The notes under the pieces are model-generated. The model saw nothing but the letters and a program-made list of their open reading frames with translations. It searched no databases and had not been told where the DNA came from. The position numbers and the translations under genes were made by a program. A stretch of DNA of 64,000 bases from Roseiarcus sp963765375 (GTDB lineage Bacteria > Pseudomonadota > Alphaproteobacteria > Rhizobiales > Beijerinckiaceae): assembly GCA_963765375.1 (NCBI GenBank), contig CAVXVZ010000005.1:930001-994000 (forward strand), written 5' to 3'. Below, piece by piece: positions 15,859 to 24,097 of this stretch (position 1 is its first letter; the number at the start of each line of letters is the position of its first letter).

Positions 15859-17049
15859 TCACTCCACCCGCCCGCTCCGGAACGCTTCGACCGTCTGCAT
15901 CACGCCGCGCAGTTCGGCCAGGCCCTTGAGGCGGCCGATGTACGAATAGCCGGGATTGACCCGCTTTTTGCCGTCGTCGCCGAGCAGATGGCCGTGGTCG
16001 GGGCGCATCGGGATCTCGGAATCGGCGCGCCCTTCCGCGCGGCGACGATCCTCCTCCGCCATCAGCGCCGCGACGAGGCGGATCATGTCGGTTTCGCCGG
16101 CGAGATGGTCGGCTTCGAAGAACGAGCCGTCCGGCTCGCGCTTGACGTTGCGCAGGTGGGCGAAATGCACCCGCGGGCCGAACTCGCGCGCCATGGCGAC
16201 GAGATCGTTGTTCGGATTGGAGCCGAACGAGCCGGCGCAGAGCGTGATCCCGCAGGCAGGCGAGGGCACGGCGGCGAACAGCCGGCGCACGTCCTCGGCG
16301 GTCGACATCACCCGCGGCAGGCCGAAGATCGGGAACGCCGGATCGTCGGGATGGATGGCGAGGCGCGCCCCTTCCTCCTCGGCGACCGCCGTTATCTCGC
16401 GCACGAACGCGATCAGGTTGGCGCGCAGATCTTCGACCCCGGCCTCATTGTAAAGGGCGAGCGCGCGCCTGAACTTCTGCCGGTCGTAGGTGAAGTCGCG
16501 CGCCGGCAGCCAGTCGATCAGCGTCTGCTCGAGCCGGTCGATTTCGTCGGCCGTCATCGCCTCGAAGCGCGCGCGCGCCGCCGCGACGCGCTCGGGCGCA
16601 TAGTCGGCCTCGGCGCCGTCGCGCTCGAGGATGAAAAGGTCATAAGCCGCGCAATCGACCGCGTCGAACCTCAGCGCCGTCCCGCCATTGGCGAGCGGCC
16701 AATTGAGGTTGGTTCGGGTCCAGTCGGTGATGGCCATGAAATTGTAGCAGAAGGTCTTGGCGCCGGCGCGCGCCGCATTGCGGATCGACTGCTTGTAGTT
16801 GTCGATCTTCTGCCGGAAGCCGCCGGTGCGGGTCTTGATTTCCTCGCCGACGCCGATGCTCTCGACCACCGGCCAGACGAGTCCGCCAGCTTCGATTTCC
16901 GCCCGGCGCTTTGACACCTCGTCTTCGCTCCAGACCTCGCCCCGGTTCATGTGATGGAGCGCGCTGACGACCCCGGCTGCGCCAGCCTGGGCGACATTTT
17001 CGAGGCTGACCGGATCGTCCGGCCCGAACCAGCGCCAAGTCTGCAGCAT
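15859..17049 (-). CDS. uxuA: Mannonate dehydratase
   Basis: A 396-residue TIM-barrel enzyme converting D-mannonate to 2-keto-3-deoxygluconate in hexuronate breakdown. It begins MLQTWRWFGPDDPVSLENV as UxuA does, with VVSALHHMNRGEVW, the metal-site strands LAIHPDDPAFPIFGLPR and LCAGSFG, HFAHLRNV, and the C-terminal RPDHGHLL. Length is normal. No other glucuronate or galacturonate genes are adjacent. It is separated from accA by a repeat-rich gap. Confidence 0.9.
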   Translation of the reverse strand: MLQTWRWFGPDDPVSLENVAQAGAAGVVSALHHMNRGEVWSEDEVSKRRAEIEAGGLVWPVVESIGVGEEIKTRTGGFRQKIDNYKQSIRNAARAGAKTFCYNFMAITDWTRTNLNWPLANGGTALRFDAVDCAAYDLFILERDGAEADYAPERVAAARARFEAMTADEIDRLEQTLIDWLPARDFTYDRQKFRRALALYNEAGVEDLRANLIAFVREITAVAEEEGARLAIHPDDPAFPIFGLPRVMSTAEDVRRLFAAVPSPACGITLCAGSFGSNPNNDLVAMAREFGPRVHFAHLRNVKREPDGSFFEADHLAGETDMIRLVAALMAEEDRRRAEGRADSEIPMRPDHGHLLGDDGKKRVNPGYSYIGRLKGLAELRGVMQTVEAFRSGRVE

Positions 17050-17059
17050 GCCGTCTCCT

Positions 17060-17200
17060 CCCTTGGCGCCTCCCCCTCTCCCCTTTGGGAGAGGGGGCGG
17101 GGGTGAGGGGTTCGCCAGCGTCGTATTGAGCGCCTATCGGTGCAGACCCCCTCATCCGGCCCTTCGGGCCACCTTCTCCCGCAAGAGGAGAAGGGTCCCA
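17060..17200. repeat. Intergenic repeat of the CCCTCTCCC / GGCCCTTCGGGCC type
   Basis: Between uxuA and accA, the plus strand has CCCCCTCTCCC paired with GGGAGAGGGGG around TTT, then GGGGGTGAGGGG. Farther right are GGCCCTTCGGGCC (hairpin) and CTTCTCC paired with GGAGAAG around CGCAAGA. Such GC-rich composite repeats are common between genes in proteobacterial genomes and could act as a transcript barrier. Confidence 0.5.
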
Positions 17201-17202
17201 CG

Positions 17203-18156
17203 CTAAATCTTCCGCCCCATCGCGAGAAACTTGTCCGCCCGCGCGTTGCGCAATTCGTCCGGACCGAGGTTGTGAAGCGACTTGAGCGCGTCGCTGATCG
17301 CTTTTCCGGTCGCCGCGACCATCGCCGGCGGATCGCGATGGGCGCCGCCCAAGGGCTCGGCAATGACCCCGTCGATGATGCCGAACCTGATGAGGTCCTG
17401 GGCGGTGATCTTCATGCCCGTCGCCGCCTCCTGGGCGCGCGACGAATCGCGCCACAGGATCGAGGCGGCCGCCTCGGGGGAAGCGACGGTGTAGATCGCG
17501 TGCTCGAGCATCAGCACGATGTTGCAGGCGGCGATGGCGAGCGCGCCGCCTGAGCCGCCCTCGCCGATGATCACCGCGATGTTGGGCGCCCCAAGCGCGA
17601 GACAGGCGTCGGTCGAGCGGGCGATGGCCTCAGCCTGGCCGCGCTCCTCGGCCTCGACCCCGGGGAAGGCGCCCGCGGTGTCGATGAGCGAGATCACCGG
17701 CAGGCCGAAACGGTCGGCAAGGTCCATCAGCCGCACCGCCTTGCGATAGCCTTCCGGCCGCGCCATGCCGAAATTGTGCTGGACCCGGCTCGCCGTGTCG
17801 TCGCCCTTCTCTTGCCCGAGGATGCAGACCGATTCACCTTCGAATCTTCCGAGGCCGCCGACGATCGCCTCGTCCTCGCCGAAATAGCGGTCGCCGGCGA
17901 GGGGCGTGAACTCGGTGATGAGGCCCTTGACGTAGTCGCCGAAGCGCGGACGGCCCTGGACGCGCGCGACCTGGGTCTTCTGCCAGGGCGTCAGGTTGGC
18001 GTAGAGATCGGCCAGCGTCTTGTCGGCGCGGGCCTCGAGCCTGGCGATTTCCTCGGCGAGGGCGGGCGAGTCGCCCTTCTCTGCGACCGCGCGCAGCTCG
18101 TCCAGGCGGGCGTCGATTTCGGCGACCGCCGTTTCGAAGCTGAGATAGGTGCGCAT
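17203..18156 (-). CDS. accA: Acetyl-CoA carboxylase carboxyltransferase subunit alpha
   Basis: A 317-residue crotonase-fold protein, the alpha half of the carboxyltransferase that moves CO2 from carboxybiotin to acetyl-CoA for fatty-acid synthesis. The start ATG 18156 (MRTYLSFETAVAEIDARL) with AAGGA upstream gives the usual AccA length and the usual coiled N-terminus. A longer reading to 18285 is unsupported. Core motifs: GDRYFGEDEAIVGGL, ISLIDTAGAFPGVEAEERG, IGEGGSGGALAI and SPEAAASILWRD. It partners AccD, not seen here. Confidence 0.93.
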   Translation of the reverse strand: MRTYLSFETAVAEIDARLDELRAVAEKGDSPALAEEIARLEARADKTLADLYANLTPWQKTQVARVQGRPRFGDYVKGLITEFTPLAGDRYFGEDEAIVGGLGRFEGESVCILGQEKGDDTASRVQHNFGMARPEGYRKAVRLMDLADRFGLPVISLIDTAGAFPGVEAEERGQAEAIARSTDACLALGAPNIAVIIGEGGSGGALAIAACNIVLMLEHAIYTVASPEAAASILWRDSSRAQEAATGMKITAQDLIRFGIIDGVIAEPLGGAHRDPPAMVAATGKAISDALKSLHNLGPDELRNARADKFLAMGRKI

Positions 18157-18298
18157 TCCATCCTTGCGGCCAACCGTCCCAGGCGCGGCGGCGCGCGGAA
18201 ACTGGCGGCGGGAAGAGGCGAAGTCAAGCGACCGCGAGGTCTTCTGAGGGTCCCAAGCCTTGCATCGGCCCTCGCGATGCGGCAAAAGGGGGAGGCTT

Positions 18299-18374
18299 AG
18301 GAGTGTAGCTCAATTGGCAGAGCACCGGTCTCCAAAACCGGGGGTTGCGAGTTCGAGTCTCGCCTCTCCTGCCA
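18299..18374 (+). tRNA. tRNA-Trp (CCA anticodon)
   Basis: A 76-nt cloverleaf with encoded CCA. Acceptor AGGAGTG pairs with CTCTCCT except for one T-T mismatch at position 6; D-arm GCTC/GAGC; anticodon arm CCGGT-CTCCAAA-ACCGG with anticodon CCA; T-arm GCGAG-TTCGAGT-CTCGC; discriminator G. It is followed 30 bp later by tRNA-Gly. Confidence 0.93.
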
Positions 18375-18404
18375 TCGCCGTGTAGGGATTCGCAGGGCGA
18401 TCGA

Positions 18405-18478
18405 GCGGGCGTAGTTCAATGGTAGAACGGAAGCTTCCCAAGCTTCATACGAGGGTTCGATTCCCTTCGCCCGCTCCA
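18405..18478 (+). tRNA. tRNA-Gly (CCC anticodon)
   Basis: A 74-nt cloverleaf with encoded CCA. Acceptor GCGGGCG pairs fully with CGCCCGC; anticodon arm GAAGC-TTCCCAA-GCTTC gives anticodon CCC; T-arm GAGGG-TTCGATT-CCCTT; discriminator T. It lies immediately left of the decayed insertion-rich zone, which may have used this tRNA cluster as an entry point, but no repeat of its 3-prime end was found. Confidence 0.93.
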
Positions 18479-18528
18479 ATACTTAAGCCGCCATGTTAGT
18501 CGGAAAGTCTCTTTTTAGTCACCGACGC

Positions 18529-18807
18529 CTATGCGCGCTTCGAGATTGGGGTCGCTGGCAGGTCGAAGAGCACGACGACGCGCCGCGATCCACACCGCGG
18601 GCATTTCAATCGATCTTCGAGCATCGAGACAGGAAACACCGCGCCGCGCGTCCAGATGAGTGTGTCGAGGTCGAGCTCGATTCGCGCCTTGCACTCTCGA
18701 ATGGACTTGGCGCCCTCGCGTCGGCCCCAGGCGCAACGGGCGGTGATCCGCATTCCGGCGTCGCGGGCTTCGGCGGGGGTTTCGATTATAGAACAAATAA
18801 GGAACAT
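18529..18807 (-). CDS. Small zinc-ribbon-like hypothetical protein
   Basis: Up to 92 residues from ATG 18807; a start at ATG 18753 (MRITARCAWGRREGAK) would give 74 residues and fits better with a one-domain protein, although neither start has a clear ribosome site. One CPRCG knuckle (about residue 70 of the long form) and an earlier Cys pair suggest a zinc ribbon. Similar tiny ribbon proteins of unknown role are widespread in Rhizobiales. It lies between tRNA-Gly and the broken ATPase gene. Confidence 0.5.
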   Translation of the reverse strand: MFLICSIIETPAEARDAGMRITARCAWGRREGAKSIRECKARIELDLDTLIWTRGAVFPVSMLEDRLKCPRCGSRRVVVLFDLPATPISKRA

Positions 18808-19068
18808 TCTTGTTGTTAGTCAATGCCGAAACGTGATACTCAAATAGGAAGGGGATTCGACGATGCCTAAATCGACAGAAGTTTTCACGCCAAACGACGT
18901 CCCGACGTTCAGTTACGTCGAGCGGAAGGAGCGCAAATTTGAAGAGCGCCTTCGCGAATCTCTTTCGATTCCAAAAATGATCGTCTCCCTGTCCGGTCCT
19001 TCGAAGTCAGGAAAGACCGTTCTCGTAAAGAAAGTCATTGACGAGGCTCACGAATCCCCTCATTTTTT

Positions 19069-19103
19069 CTGACTCAGATCTGACTCAGATCTGACTCAGA
19101 TTG
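19069..19103. repeat. Three-copy 11-bp tandem repeat inside the IS left end
   Basis: TCTGACTCAGA is repeated in tandem three times with an 11-bp period, each copy itself near-palindromic (TCTGA/TCAGA). It lies between the IS left terminal repeat and the transposase start, a position where transposase or a host factor could bind. Confidence 0.6.
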
Positions 19104-19159
19104 GCCAGAATTCATGAGCAAGTGGCCGCGACGAGACCTCTCGGGCAGCGGCGGGCGCG

Positions 19160-20311
19160 ATGCAGCATTTTGGCGATCGTATTGAATTCATTCGTGATTA
19201 TCTGAGAGCGATTTTCGCCGGGGATGTGCACTCCAAGCGCATCGATTCGTTGGCCGGCGCCACGCTCGGGGTCATGACGAGCGCTTCGCTCGCCGTTTCG
19301 GTCATCGGCCATGCCTTGGCTCAGGCGCGATGTCGGCTCACCAAGCACGCCATCAAGCAGGTCGACAGACTGCTCAGCAATCAGGGCGTCGTCGTATGGG
19401 ACATGTTCGGCCCCTGGGTGACCGAGATGGTCGGCCAGCGCCGCTCGATCGTCGTCGCCATGGATTGGACCGACTTCGACGCGGACGACCAGACGACCCT
19501 GGCGCTGAACCTCGTCACCAACCACGGCCGGGCGACGCCTTTGTTGTGGCTGACGGTCTTCAAGGGCGAGTTGAAGGCTAAGCGCAACGACTATGAAGAC
19601 CTCTGTCTGCTCCGCCTCGCCGAGGCGCTGCCCGAGGGCGCCGTCGTCACGATCCTGGCCGATCGCGGCTTCGGCGACGTCAAGCTGTTCGCCTTTCTCG
19701 ACGAATTGGGCTTTGACTATGTCATCCGGTTCCGCGGCAATATCCATGTCGCGGCGGCCGATGGCGAGACCCGCCTCGCCGCGGACTGGGTCGGCAAGGG
19801 CGGTCGGGCGCGCAAGATTCCCGCCGCCTCGGTCACCGCGGGCGGGCGCGAAGTGGGCGCCGTCGTCTGCGTCCACGCCAAAGACATGAAGGAAGCCTGG
19901 TGCTTGGCCACCAGCCACGCCGAGGCGAGCGCGCGCCAAATCATCAATTCCTACGCCAAGCGCTGGACGATCGAACCCGGGTTTCGCGACACGAAGGACC
20001 TTCGCTTCGGCATGGGGATGGGTGTCCTGCGAATCTCGGACCCCCAACGGCGCGACAGGCTGCTTCTCCTCAACGCCTTCGCGATCGTTCTCTTGACCCT
20101 GCTCGGCGCCGCCGGAGAAAGTCTCGGCATGGACCGCCATCTCAAGTCCAACACCGCCAAGCATCGCACCCATTCGCTCTTCCGCCAGGGCTGCATGCTC
20201 TACGAACTGATCCCGACTATGCCCGAACCGCGATTGCGGCCCCTCATGGAAAGGTTCGGCGAAATCGTCATGCAAAATAGCGCGCTCGAACAAACTTTCT
20301 CGGTCGTCTAA
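19160..20311 (+). CDS. IS4-family DDE transposase
   Basis: A 383-residue, apparently intact transposase. DDE residues are visible: first Asp in VVAMDWTDFD (about 100), second in TILADRGFGD (about 170), and Glu in the YREK-like segment KRWTIEPGFRDTKD (about 277). The C-terminus ends 12 bp inside the right inverted repeat. The start at 19160 is the first good ATG after the terminal repeats; no strong Shine-Dalgarno. It would catalyse cut-and-paste transposition of this element and of the short element beside it that has matching ends. Confidence 0.85.
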   Translation: MQHFGDRIEFIRDYLRAIFAGDVHSKRIDSLAGATLGVMTSASLAVSVIGHALAQARCRLTKHAIKQVDRLLSNQGVVVWDMFGPWVTEMVGQRRSIVVAMDWTDFDADDQTTLALNLVTNHGRATPLLWLTVFKGELKAKRNDYEDLCLLRLAEALPEGAVVTILADRGFGDVKLFAFLDELGFDYVIRFRGNIHVAAADGETRLAADWVGKGGRARKIPAASVTAGGREVGAVVCVHAKDMKEAWCLATSHAEASARQIINSYAKRWTIEPGFRDTKDLRFGMGMGVLRISDPQRRDRLLLLNAFAIVLLTLLGAAGESLGMDRHLKSNTAKHRTHSLFRQGCMLYELIPTMPEPRLRPLMERFGEIVMQNSALEQTFSVV

Positions 20312-20329
20312 AAATGAGGGGATCAGTGA

Positions 20330-20558
20330 GCTCAGCTATCCCCTCATTTTTTCGGGGCCGAAATGCAACTCAAGGTTGGCGCTTCGCTGCGACAACTCTC
20401 GTCTGACGAGTCCTGAAGCGCGGGTTCGGGGCTCCGAATTATCCAGAAAGAGGTCGCGCTATGCTCACCATAGGAGCTTATGGCCCTCCTTTCGCCCCGC
20501 GTGAGGGCCAAAAGGCCTCGAAAACATACCTTTCTCGAAAATGAGGGGATTCCTGAGC
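20330..20558. mobile_element. Short non-coding element with the same ends as the IS (MITE-like)
   Basis: A 229-bp segment bounded by GCTCAGCTATCCCCTCATTT at the left and, reversed at the right, GCTCAGGAATCCCCTCATTT. Both match the terminal repeats of the adjacent IS. Its left end shares two bases with the IS right end, so the elements are back to back. It has no gene. It is either a MITE derived from this IS or the ends of a second IS copy left after internal deletion. Confidence 0.65.
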
Positions 20559-20768
20559 GTTGAGCCTCCAATTTCAGCCTTCGCTTGGACAACAAACGGA
20601 ATATTTACTCCGCCACCCCCCTTTGTCGCAAGCTCTGCTTTCCGTTTACTCCCAGATGTTTCGAACTCGCTCGTCGGGTATGCTCATCCAATTCAATACA
20701 TTCGCCCATAGAGCATCGGCGGATCGAATTGTTGCTCCGGACAGAGGGATAACGTTGTCCTCGTCAAT
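20559..20768 (-). other. Inverted internal segment of the P-loop ATPase gene
   Basis: Read on the minus strand this segment continues the ATPase gene: after IDE it gives DNVIPLSGATIRSADALW and then ANVLNWMSIPDERVRN. After one extra base it gives KRKAELATKGGGGVNIPFVV and QAKAEIGGST. Its two borders carry inverted 9-bp partners of outside sequence: ATTGACGAG at 19037-19045 versus CTCGTCAAT at 20760-20768, and CGTTGAGCC at 20558-20566 versus GGCTCAACG at 20769-20777. This is the footprint of an IS-driven inversion with target duplication. Confidence 0.75.
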
Positions 20769-21635
20769 GGCTCAACGGGCACTGAATTTACTAATGAGGT
20801 AAAGAGTACATTCAAGGCAGGAGGTCTACAGCAAGTCGTGCGCGAGATCTCTGGGAGCACTGTCACTGTGTTCATTGATGATTTTCACTATATTACTAAG
20901 GACGTACAGAAAGAACTTGGCCAGCAAATCAAAGAGGCGGCAGAAAGCGGAGTTCGAATCGTGGTGGCGTCCGTTCCACACCGCGCCGACGACGTTGTGC
21001 GAAGCAACACCGAACTGCGAGGCCGCGTCACCGCAATCGACACTGACTATTGGAAGGAAGAGGAACTCGCGCAAATTGCCTATCAAGGATTTCAAGAGCT
21101 CAATATGGATATAGCACCTCCAATAATGCGTCGCCTAACGACTGAGTCGTTCGGCTCACCACAACTTATGCAGGCCATCGGCCTAAATTTCTGCTTCGAG
21201 AGTGGAGTAAGGGAAACTCTGCCGACTCAACGGCGAATCGAAATGGACTTCGTCGCGCTCCAAAACGTCTTCGAGCGAACGTCAACTCAAACAGATTTTT
21301 CGTCCATGATTTCCGTGCTCCATGCCGGACCTAAACAGCGAGGGACTGAGCGCAAGGATTTCCAATTCAAAGACGGGTCGAGTGGTGACGTGTATCGTTG
21401 CGTTCTCTTGGCGATGAAGGCTGACCCTCCGCGTCTCTCGTTTCGTTACGACGAAATGTTGTCGCGAACCGCGGCACAATGCGTCGGAAATGGCCCGGTC
21501 GGATCCAGCGTCGCTCAGGCTCTCGTGCAAATGGACGTTCTCGCGGCGACGGTGCAGGAAGCTCCAGTGATTGAGTGGGATGAAAACGTACTTGACATAG
21601 TCGAGCCGTATTTTTTGTTTTTCCTGCGAAGTTCT

Positions 21636-21971
21636 TCATTTCTCAATCGGGTCCGTTGAACTTTTGGCTGGAAAGAACGCCGCGAGATTTCGGCGGCCGT
21701 CGACGACGCGCACAATTTCGATAAACTCGCCCCCGACGCGGTAGAAAAGCACCGTCGGGTAGACCACGATCGATCGAATGCCGGGCATGATCTGGTCGCG
21801 CGCTACGCCTGCCTCGGGAAATTGGATCAGGTGCGCAGCGGCGCGCTGAATGTCGCGAAGGTGGGTATCGGCCGTGTCAGGCGAGAAGTGGGCCGCGCCC
21901 CAACGCCAGATCGAGAGTAGGTCGGTCTCTGCTTCCGGCGACCAAATGAGTTGACGCTCAGGCTCCGGCAT
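21636..21971 (-). CDS. parE: RelE/ParE-family toxin
   Basis: A 111-residue type II toxin. ParE-type landmarks: WSPEAETDLLSIWRWGAAHF at the N-terminus, the central PEAGVARDQIMPGIRSIVVY, and the last strand FYRVGGEFIEIVRVVDGRRN. ParE toxins act on DNA gyrase, RelE toxins on ribosome-bound mRNA; the ParE reading is preferred from the N-terminal helix pair. Its start overlaps the antitoxin gene's end by 14 bp. Its 3-prime end overlaps the convergent broken ATPase gene by 24 bp. Confidence 0.8.
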   Translation of the reverse strand: MPEPERQLIWSPEAETDLLSIWRWGAAHFSPDTADTHLRDIQRAAAHLIQFPEAGVARDQIMPGIRSIVVYPTVLFYRVGGEFIEIVRVVDGRRNLAAFFPAKSSTDPIEK

Positions 21972-22179
21972 GCGCGGCGCGAGCGCGCCCGATTACATCC
22001 TCAATGTCGAGTTTCCGGCCGAAGCCGGCGTCGAGCGAGCGAACCCCAGCGCTTATGTCGCTGCGCAGCGCGCGGAGATGATCGATGTAGTCGTTGAGCT
22101 CGCGGCCAATGCGCTCCTGGTCTGCTTCCGGGAGTTCGTGGGCCTTGGCGATTGCTTCGTCGAGCGTCTTGGATGGCAT
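21958..22179 (-). CDS. Antitoxin of the ParE-type pair
   Basis: A 73-residue acidic, helical protein (MPSKTLDEAIAKAHELPEAD and onward) encoded directly upstream of the toxin with a 14-bp overlap, the usual antitoxin-first order. Segment ADQERIGRELNDYIDHL is amphipathic; the C-terminal part (LDAGFGRKLDIEDVIGRARA) probably wraps the toxin. No classical RHH start is visible. Expected to neutralise the toxin and repress the operon. The repeat cluster at 22225-22275 lies upstream. Confidence 0.7.
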   Translation of the reverse strand: MPSKTLDEAIAKAHELPEADQERIGRELNDYIDHLRALRSDISAGVRSLDAGFGRKLDIEDVIGRARAAHAGA

Positions 22180-22224
22180 GCGATAAGCCTACCACGAGGA
22201 TTGTGAAAAGGCACGGAAGGCGGC

Positions 22225-22275
22225 GGATAACGGTGCGCGGATAACGCGGATAACGGTGGGATAACGGGATAACGG
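22225..22275. repeat. Five GGATAACG repeats upstream of the toxin-antitoxin pair
   Basis: GGATAACG occurs starting at 22225, 22239, 22248, 22259 and 22267, with spacings of 8-14 bp, in a 51-bp stretch that has no gene. It is 45 bp upstream of the antitoxin start. It may be a binding array for the antitoxin complex or a simple-sequence expansion. Confidence 0.5.
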
Positions 22276-22309
22276 TGACATATGCATATTTCCCTGAAAG
22301 TCTATTGTA

Positions 22310-22536
22310 GCTATTGAGCGCATAGGTGAAATTCCCCAATTGGCCGCCGAGGCCGTGGATCAGGAACAGCGCCGGACCCGCCCCCTCGTCGACATAGTGG
22401 ATGCGCTCGCCGTCGAGTTCGAGAAAGCGTCCGCGCGGCGGATCGGCGCTCTCGGCCGCTCGGTATAGGCAGCGAACCTGACGAGGCCGCCAACGACAAT
22501 CGCCAGCATGAGAAGGATCAGCGCGAGCGCGGTCAT
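22310..22536 (-). pseudogene. Alpha/beta-hydrolase N-terminal fragment
   Basis: ATG 22536 begins a membrane-anchor helix, MTALALILLMLAIVVGGLVR, up to FAAYT. The continuation AAESADPPRGRFLELDGERI, HYVDEGAGPALFLIHGLGGQ and LGNFTYALNS lies in the next frame, so one base is lost. The fragment holds the oxyanion HG motif but ends before the nucleophile elbow: after about 85 residues the sequence changes to the GGATAACG repeats and toxin-antitoxin region. It is a truncated, frameshifted remnant, with the rest lost when the neighbouring region arrived. Confidence 0.65.
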
Positions 22537-22576
22537 CTCGCCCCCGCAAGACGGTCGAAAGTCGAGGAGACGCCCG

Positions 22577-24097
22577 TCACGCGGCTCGGTTGGGTTGGCC
22601 GCGCCGCTTGAACTCGAGCGCGCCGTCGTCGATCGCGCCGAAGCGCAGGGCCAAGAGGTCGAGGGCGTAATTCTGGTTCATCCGCCACGGCTTCCTCGTC
22701 CCCTGCTTCGGCAACAGGTTTTTCGCCCGCTGGATGTAGCCTGACGTGAGCGGCAGGGTCGGCTCCTCGGCCATATTCGCGTCGTTCCGGCGCGGCGTGC
22801 AGATCGCGTAGCCGCGGCGATCCATGTGATCGAGGAGCCGGCAGACATAATCGGCGATCAGGTCGGATTTGAGGGTCCAGGATGCGTTGGTGTAGCCGAA
22901 AACCGACGCCAGATTCGGGACGTCGCTGAACATCGCGCTCTTATAGATCGTCGTGCTTCCCGCTTCCACCGGCTTGCCGTCGACCTCGATCTTGATCCCG
23001 CCCATCAGCCTGAGCTTGAGCCCGGTCGCGGTGACGATGATGTCGGCGTCGAGCGCCTCGCCCGAAGTCAGACGCAGGCCGGTCCCGGTGAAGGTTTCGA
23101 TCTCGCCGGTGACGACCGACGCCTTGCCGGCGCGCAGCGCCGCGAACAGGTCGCCGTCCGGGACGAGGCACAGGCGCTGGTCCCACGGCTCGTAGCGAGG
23201 GTTGAAGTGCTTCGCGGCGTCGATCCCCGGTCCAACCGCGGCCTGAGCGAGCTTCAGGATTCCCGCCCGCACCGCTGCCGGTTTGCTCCGCGACCGGCGG
23301 AAAAGGTAGAGTTGCAAAGCGATGTTCTTCCACCGCACGATGGCGTGGGTGAGCCGGGCCGGAAGCCATCGTCCAAACCCTTTCGCAACCGCCTCCTCGG
23401 ACGGACGGGCGACGACATAGGTCGGCGATCGCTGCAGCATCACGACGTGCGCCGCCGTCTGCGCCATGGCCGGAACAAGGGTGACCGCGGTCGCTCCACT
23501 GCCGATGACGACCACGCGCTTGCCTTCGTGGCGCAAGTCTTCGGGCCAGTGCTGCGGGTGAATGATACGGCCGGCGAATCTCTCCATGCCGGGCCAGCCG
23601 GGCATATAGCCTTCCGCGTATTCGTAGTAGCCCGCGCACATAAACAGAAAATTGCACCAGAACCGCACCGCCTCACCGCCGGGACCCGTCACGTCCAGCG
23701 TCCAGCGCGCGTCCCCCGATCGCCAGGAAGCGCGAACGACCTTGTGGCCAAATCGAATCCTGCGATCCACGCCGTATTCTCGCGCGGTTTGGCTGAGATA
23801 GCGGAGAATTGACTCTCCGTCGGCGATCGCCCTCGTGTCGTCCCACGGGCGGAAGGCGTAGCCGAATGTCGACATGTCGGAATCCGAGCGGATGCCGGGA
23901 TAGCGGAACAGGTCCCAGGTGCCCCCGATCGCGTCCCGTGCTTCGAGGATGGCGAAACTCGTCTTCGGCTGCTTGCGAACCAGATGGCAGGCCGCGCCGA
24001 TCCCCGAGAGCCCCGCGCCGACGATGATGACGTCGAAGTCGGCGCCGGCTTTCCACGGGTCGCCGCTTACGGGCATCGCCGAGGGGGCGTCGTTCAT
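22577..24097 (-). CDS. Flavin-containing monooxygenase (Baeyer-Villiger/FMO family)
   Basis: A 506-residue enzyme from ATG 24097, which has GGAGGA six bases upstream; longer upstream readings are unsupported. FAD Rossmann motif DVIIVGAGLSGIGAACHL (about 24-41), the family fingerprint FAGRIIHPQHW (about 170-180), NADPH Rossmann VVVIGSGATAV (about 190-200), and a late ATG motif IVTATGLKL. It would insert one O2 atom into a ketone or a heteroatom substrate with NADPH. Substrate unknown. It stands alone, divergent from the ASCH gene. Confidence 0.85.
   Translation of the reverse strand: MNDAPSAMPVSGDPWKAGADFDVIIVGAGLSGIGAACHLVRKQPKTSFAILEARDAIGGTWDLFRYPGIRSDSDMSTFGYAFRPWDDTRAIADGESILRYLSQTAREYGVDRRIRFGHKVVRASWRSGDARWTLDVTGPGGEAVRFWCNFLFMCAGYYEYAEGYMPGWPGMERFAGRIIHPQHWPEDLRHEGKRVVVIGSGATAVTLVPAMAQTAAHVVMLQRSPTYVVARPSEEAVAKGFGRWLPARLTHAIVRWKNIALQLYLFRRSRSKPAAVRAGILKLAQAAVGPGIDAAKHFNPRYEPWDQRLCLVPDGDLFAALRAGKASVVTGEIETFTGTGLRLTSGEALDADIIVTATGLKLRLMGGIKIEVDGKPVEAGSTTIYKSAMFSDVPNLASVFGYTNASWTLKSDLIADYVCRLLDHMDRRGYAICTPRRNDANMAEEPTLPLTSGYIQRAKNLLPKQGTRKPWRMNQNYALDLLALRFGAIDDGALEFKRRGQPNRAA

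Larger units (their letters stand above)
19046..20331 (+). mobile_element. IS4-family-like insertion sequence
   Basis: A 1286-bp element whose ends are matching inverted repeats: GCTCACGAATCCCCTCATTT at the left and, reversed at the right, GCTCACTGATCCCCTCATTT. It contains one transposase gene. The left flank ATTGACGAG (19037-19045) has its partner only as an inverted copy at 20760-20768, because the neighbouring segment was inverted after insertion. The 9-bp duplication length fits IS10-type members of the IS4 family. Confidence 0.8.
18863..21659 (+). pseudogene. P-loop ATPase gene split and partly inverted by an IS4-like element
   Basis: The 5-prime part (18863-19045) encodes MPKSTEVFTPNDVP and a Walker A, LSGPSKSGKTVLVKK, ending VIDE. 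The 3-prime part (20769-21659) resumes with STGTEFTNEVKS, then Walker B VTVFIDDFHYI, VASVPHRADDVV and an AAA/STAND-like helical remainder. The middle (DNVIPLSGATIRSADALW, VLNWMSIP, and after one frame change KAELATKGGGGVNIPF, VVQAKAEIGG) is found reversed on the minus strand at 20559-20768. Restored, the gene would encode about 410 residues. It carries one IS, one IS-end element, an inversion and one extra base, so it is inactive. The 3-prime piece alone (273 residues from GTG 20838) could still be translated. Confidence 0.8.

Noticed and set aside
19046..20331. Ordinary direct 9-bp target duplication flanking the IS4-like element
   Set aside because: No direct partner of ATTGACGAG follows the right end; the partner is inverted at 20760-20768 because of the later inversion.
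22225..22275. GGATAACG array as a CRISPR or plasmid-type iteron origin
   Set aside because: Units are 8 bp with 0-6 bp between them, no spacers of uniform length, no cas or rep genes near.
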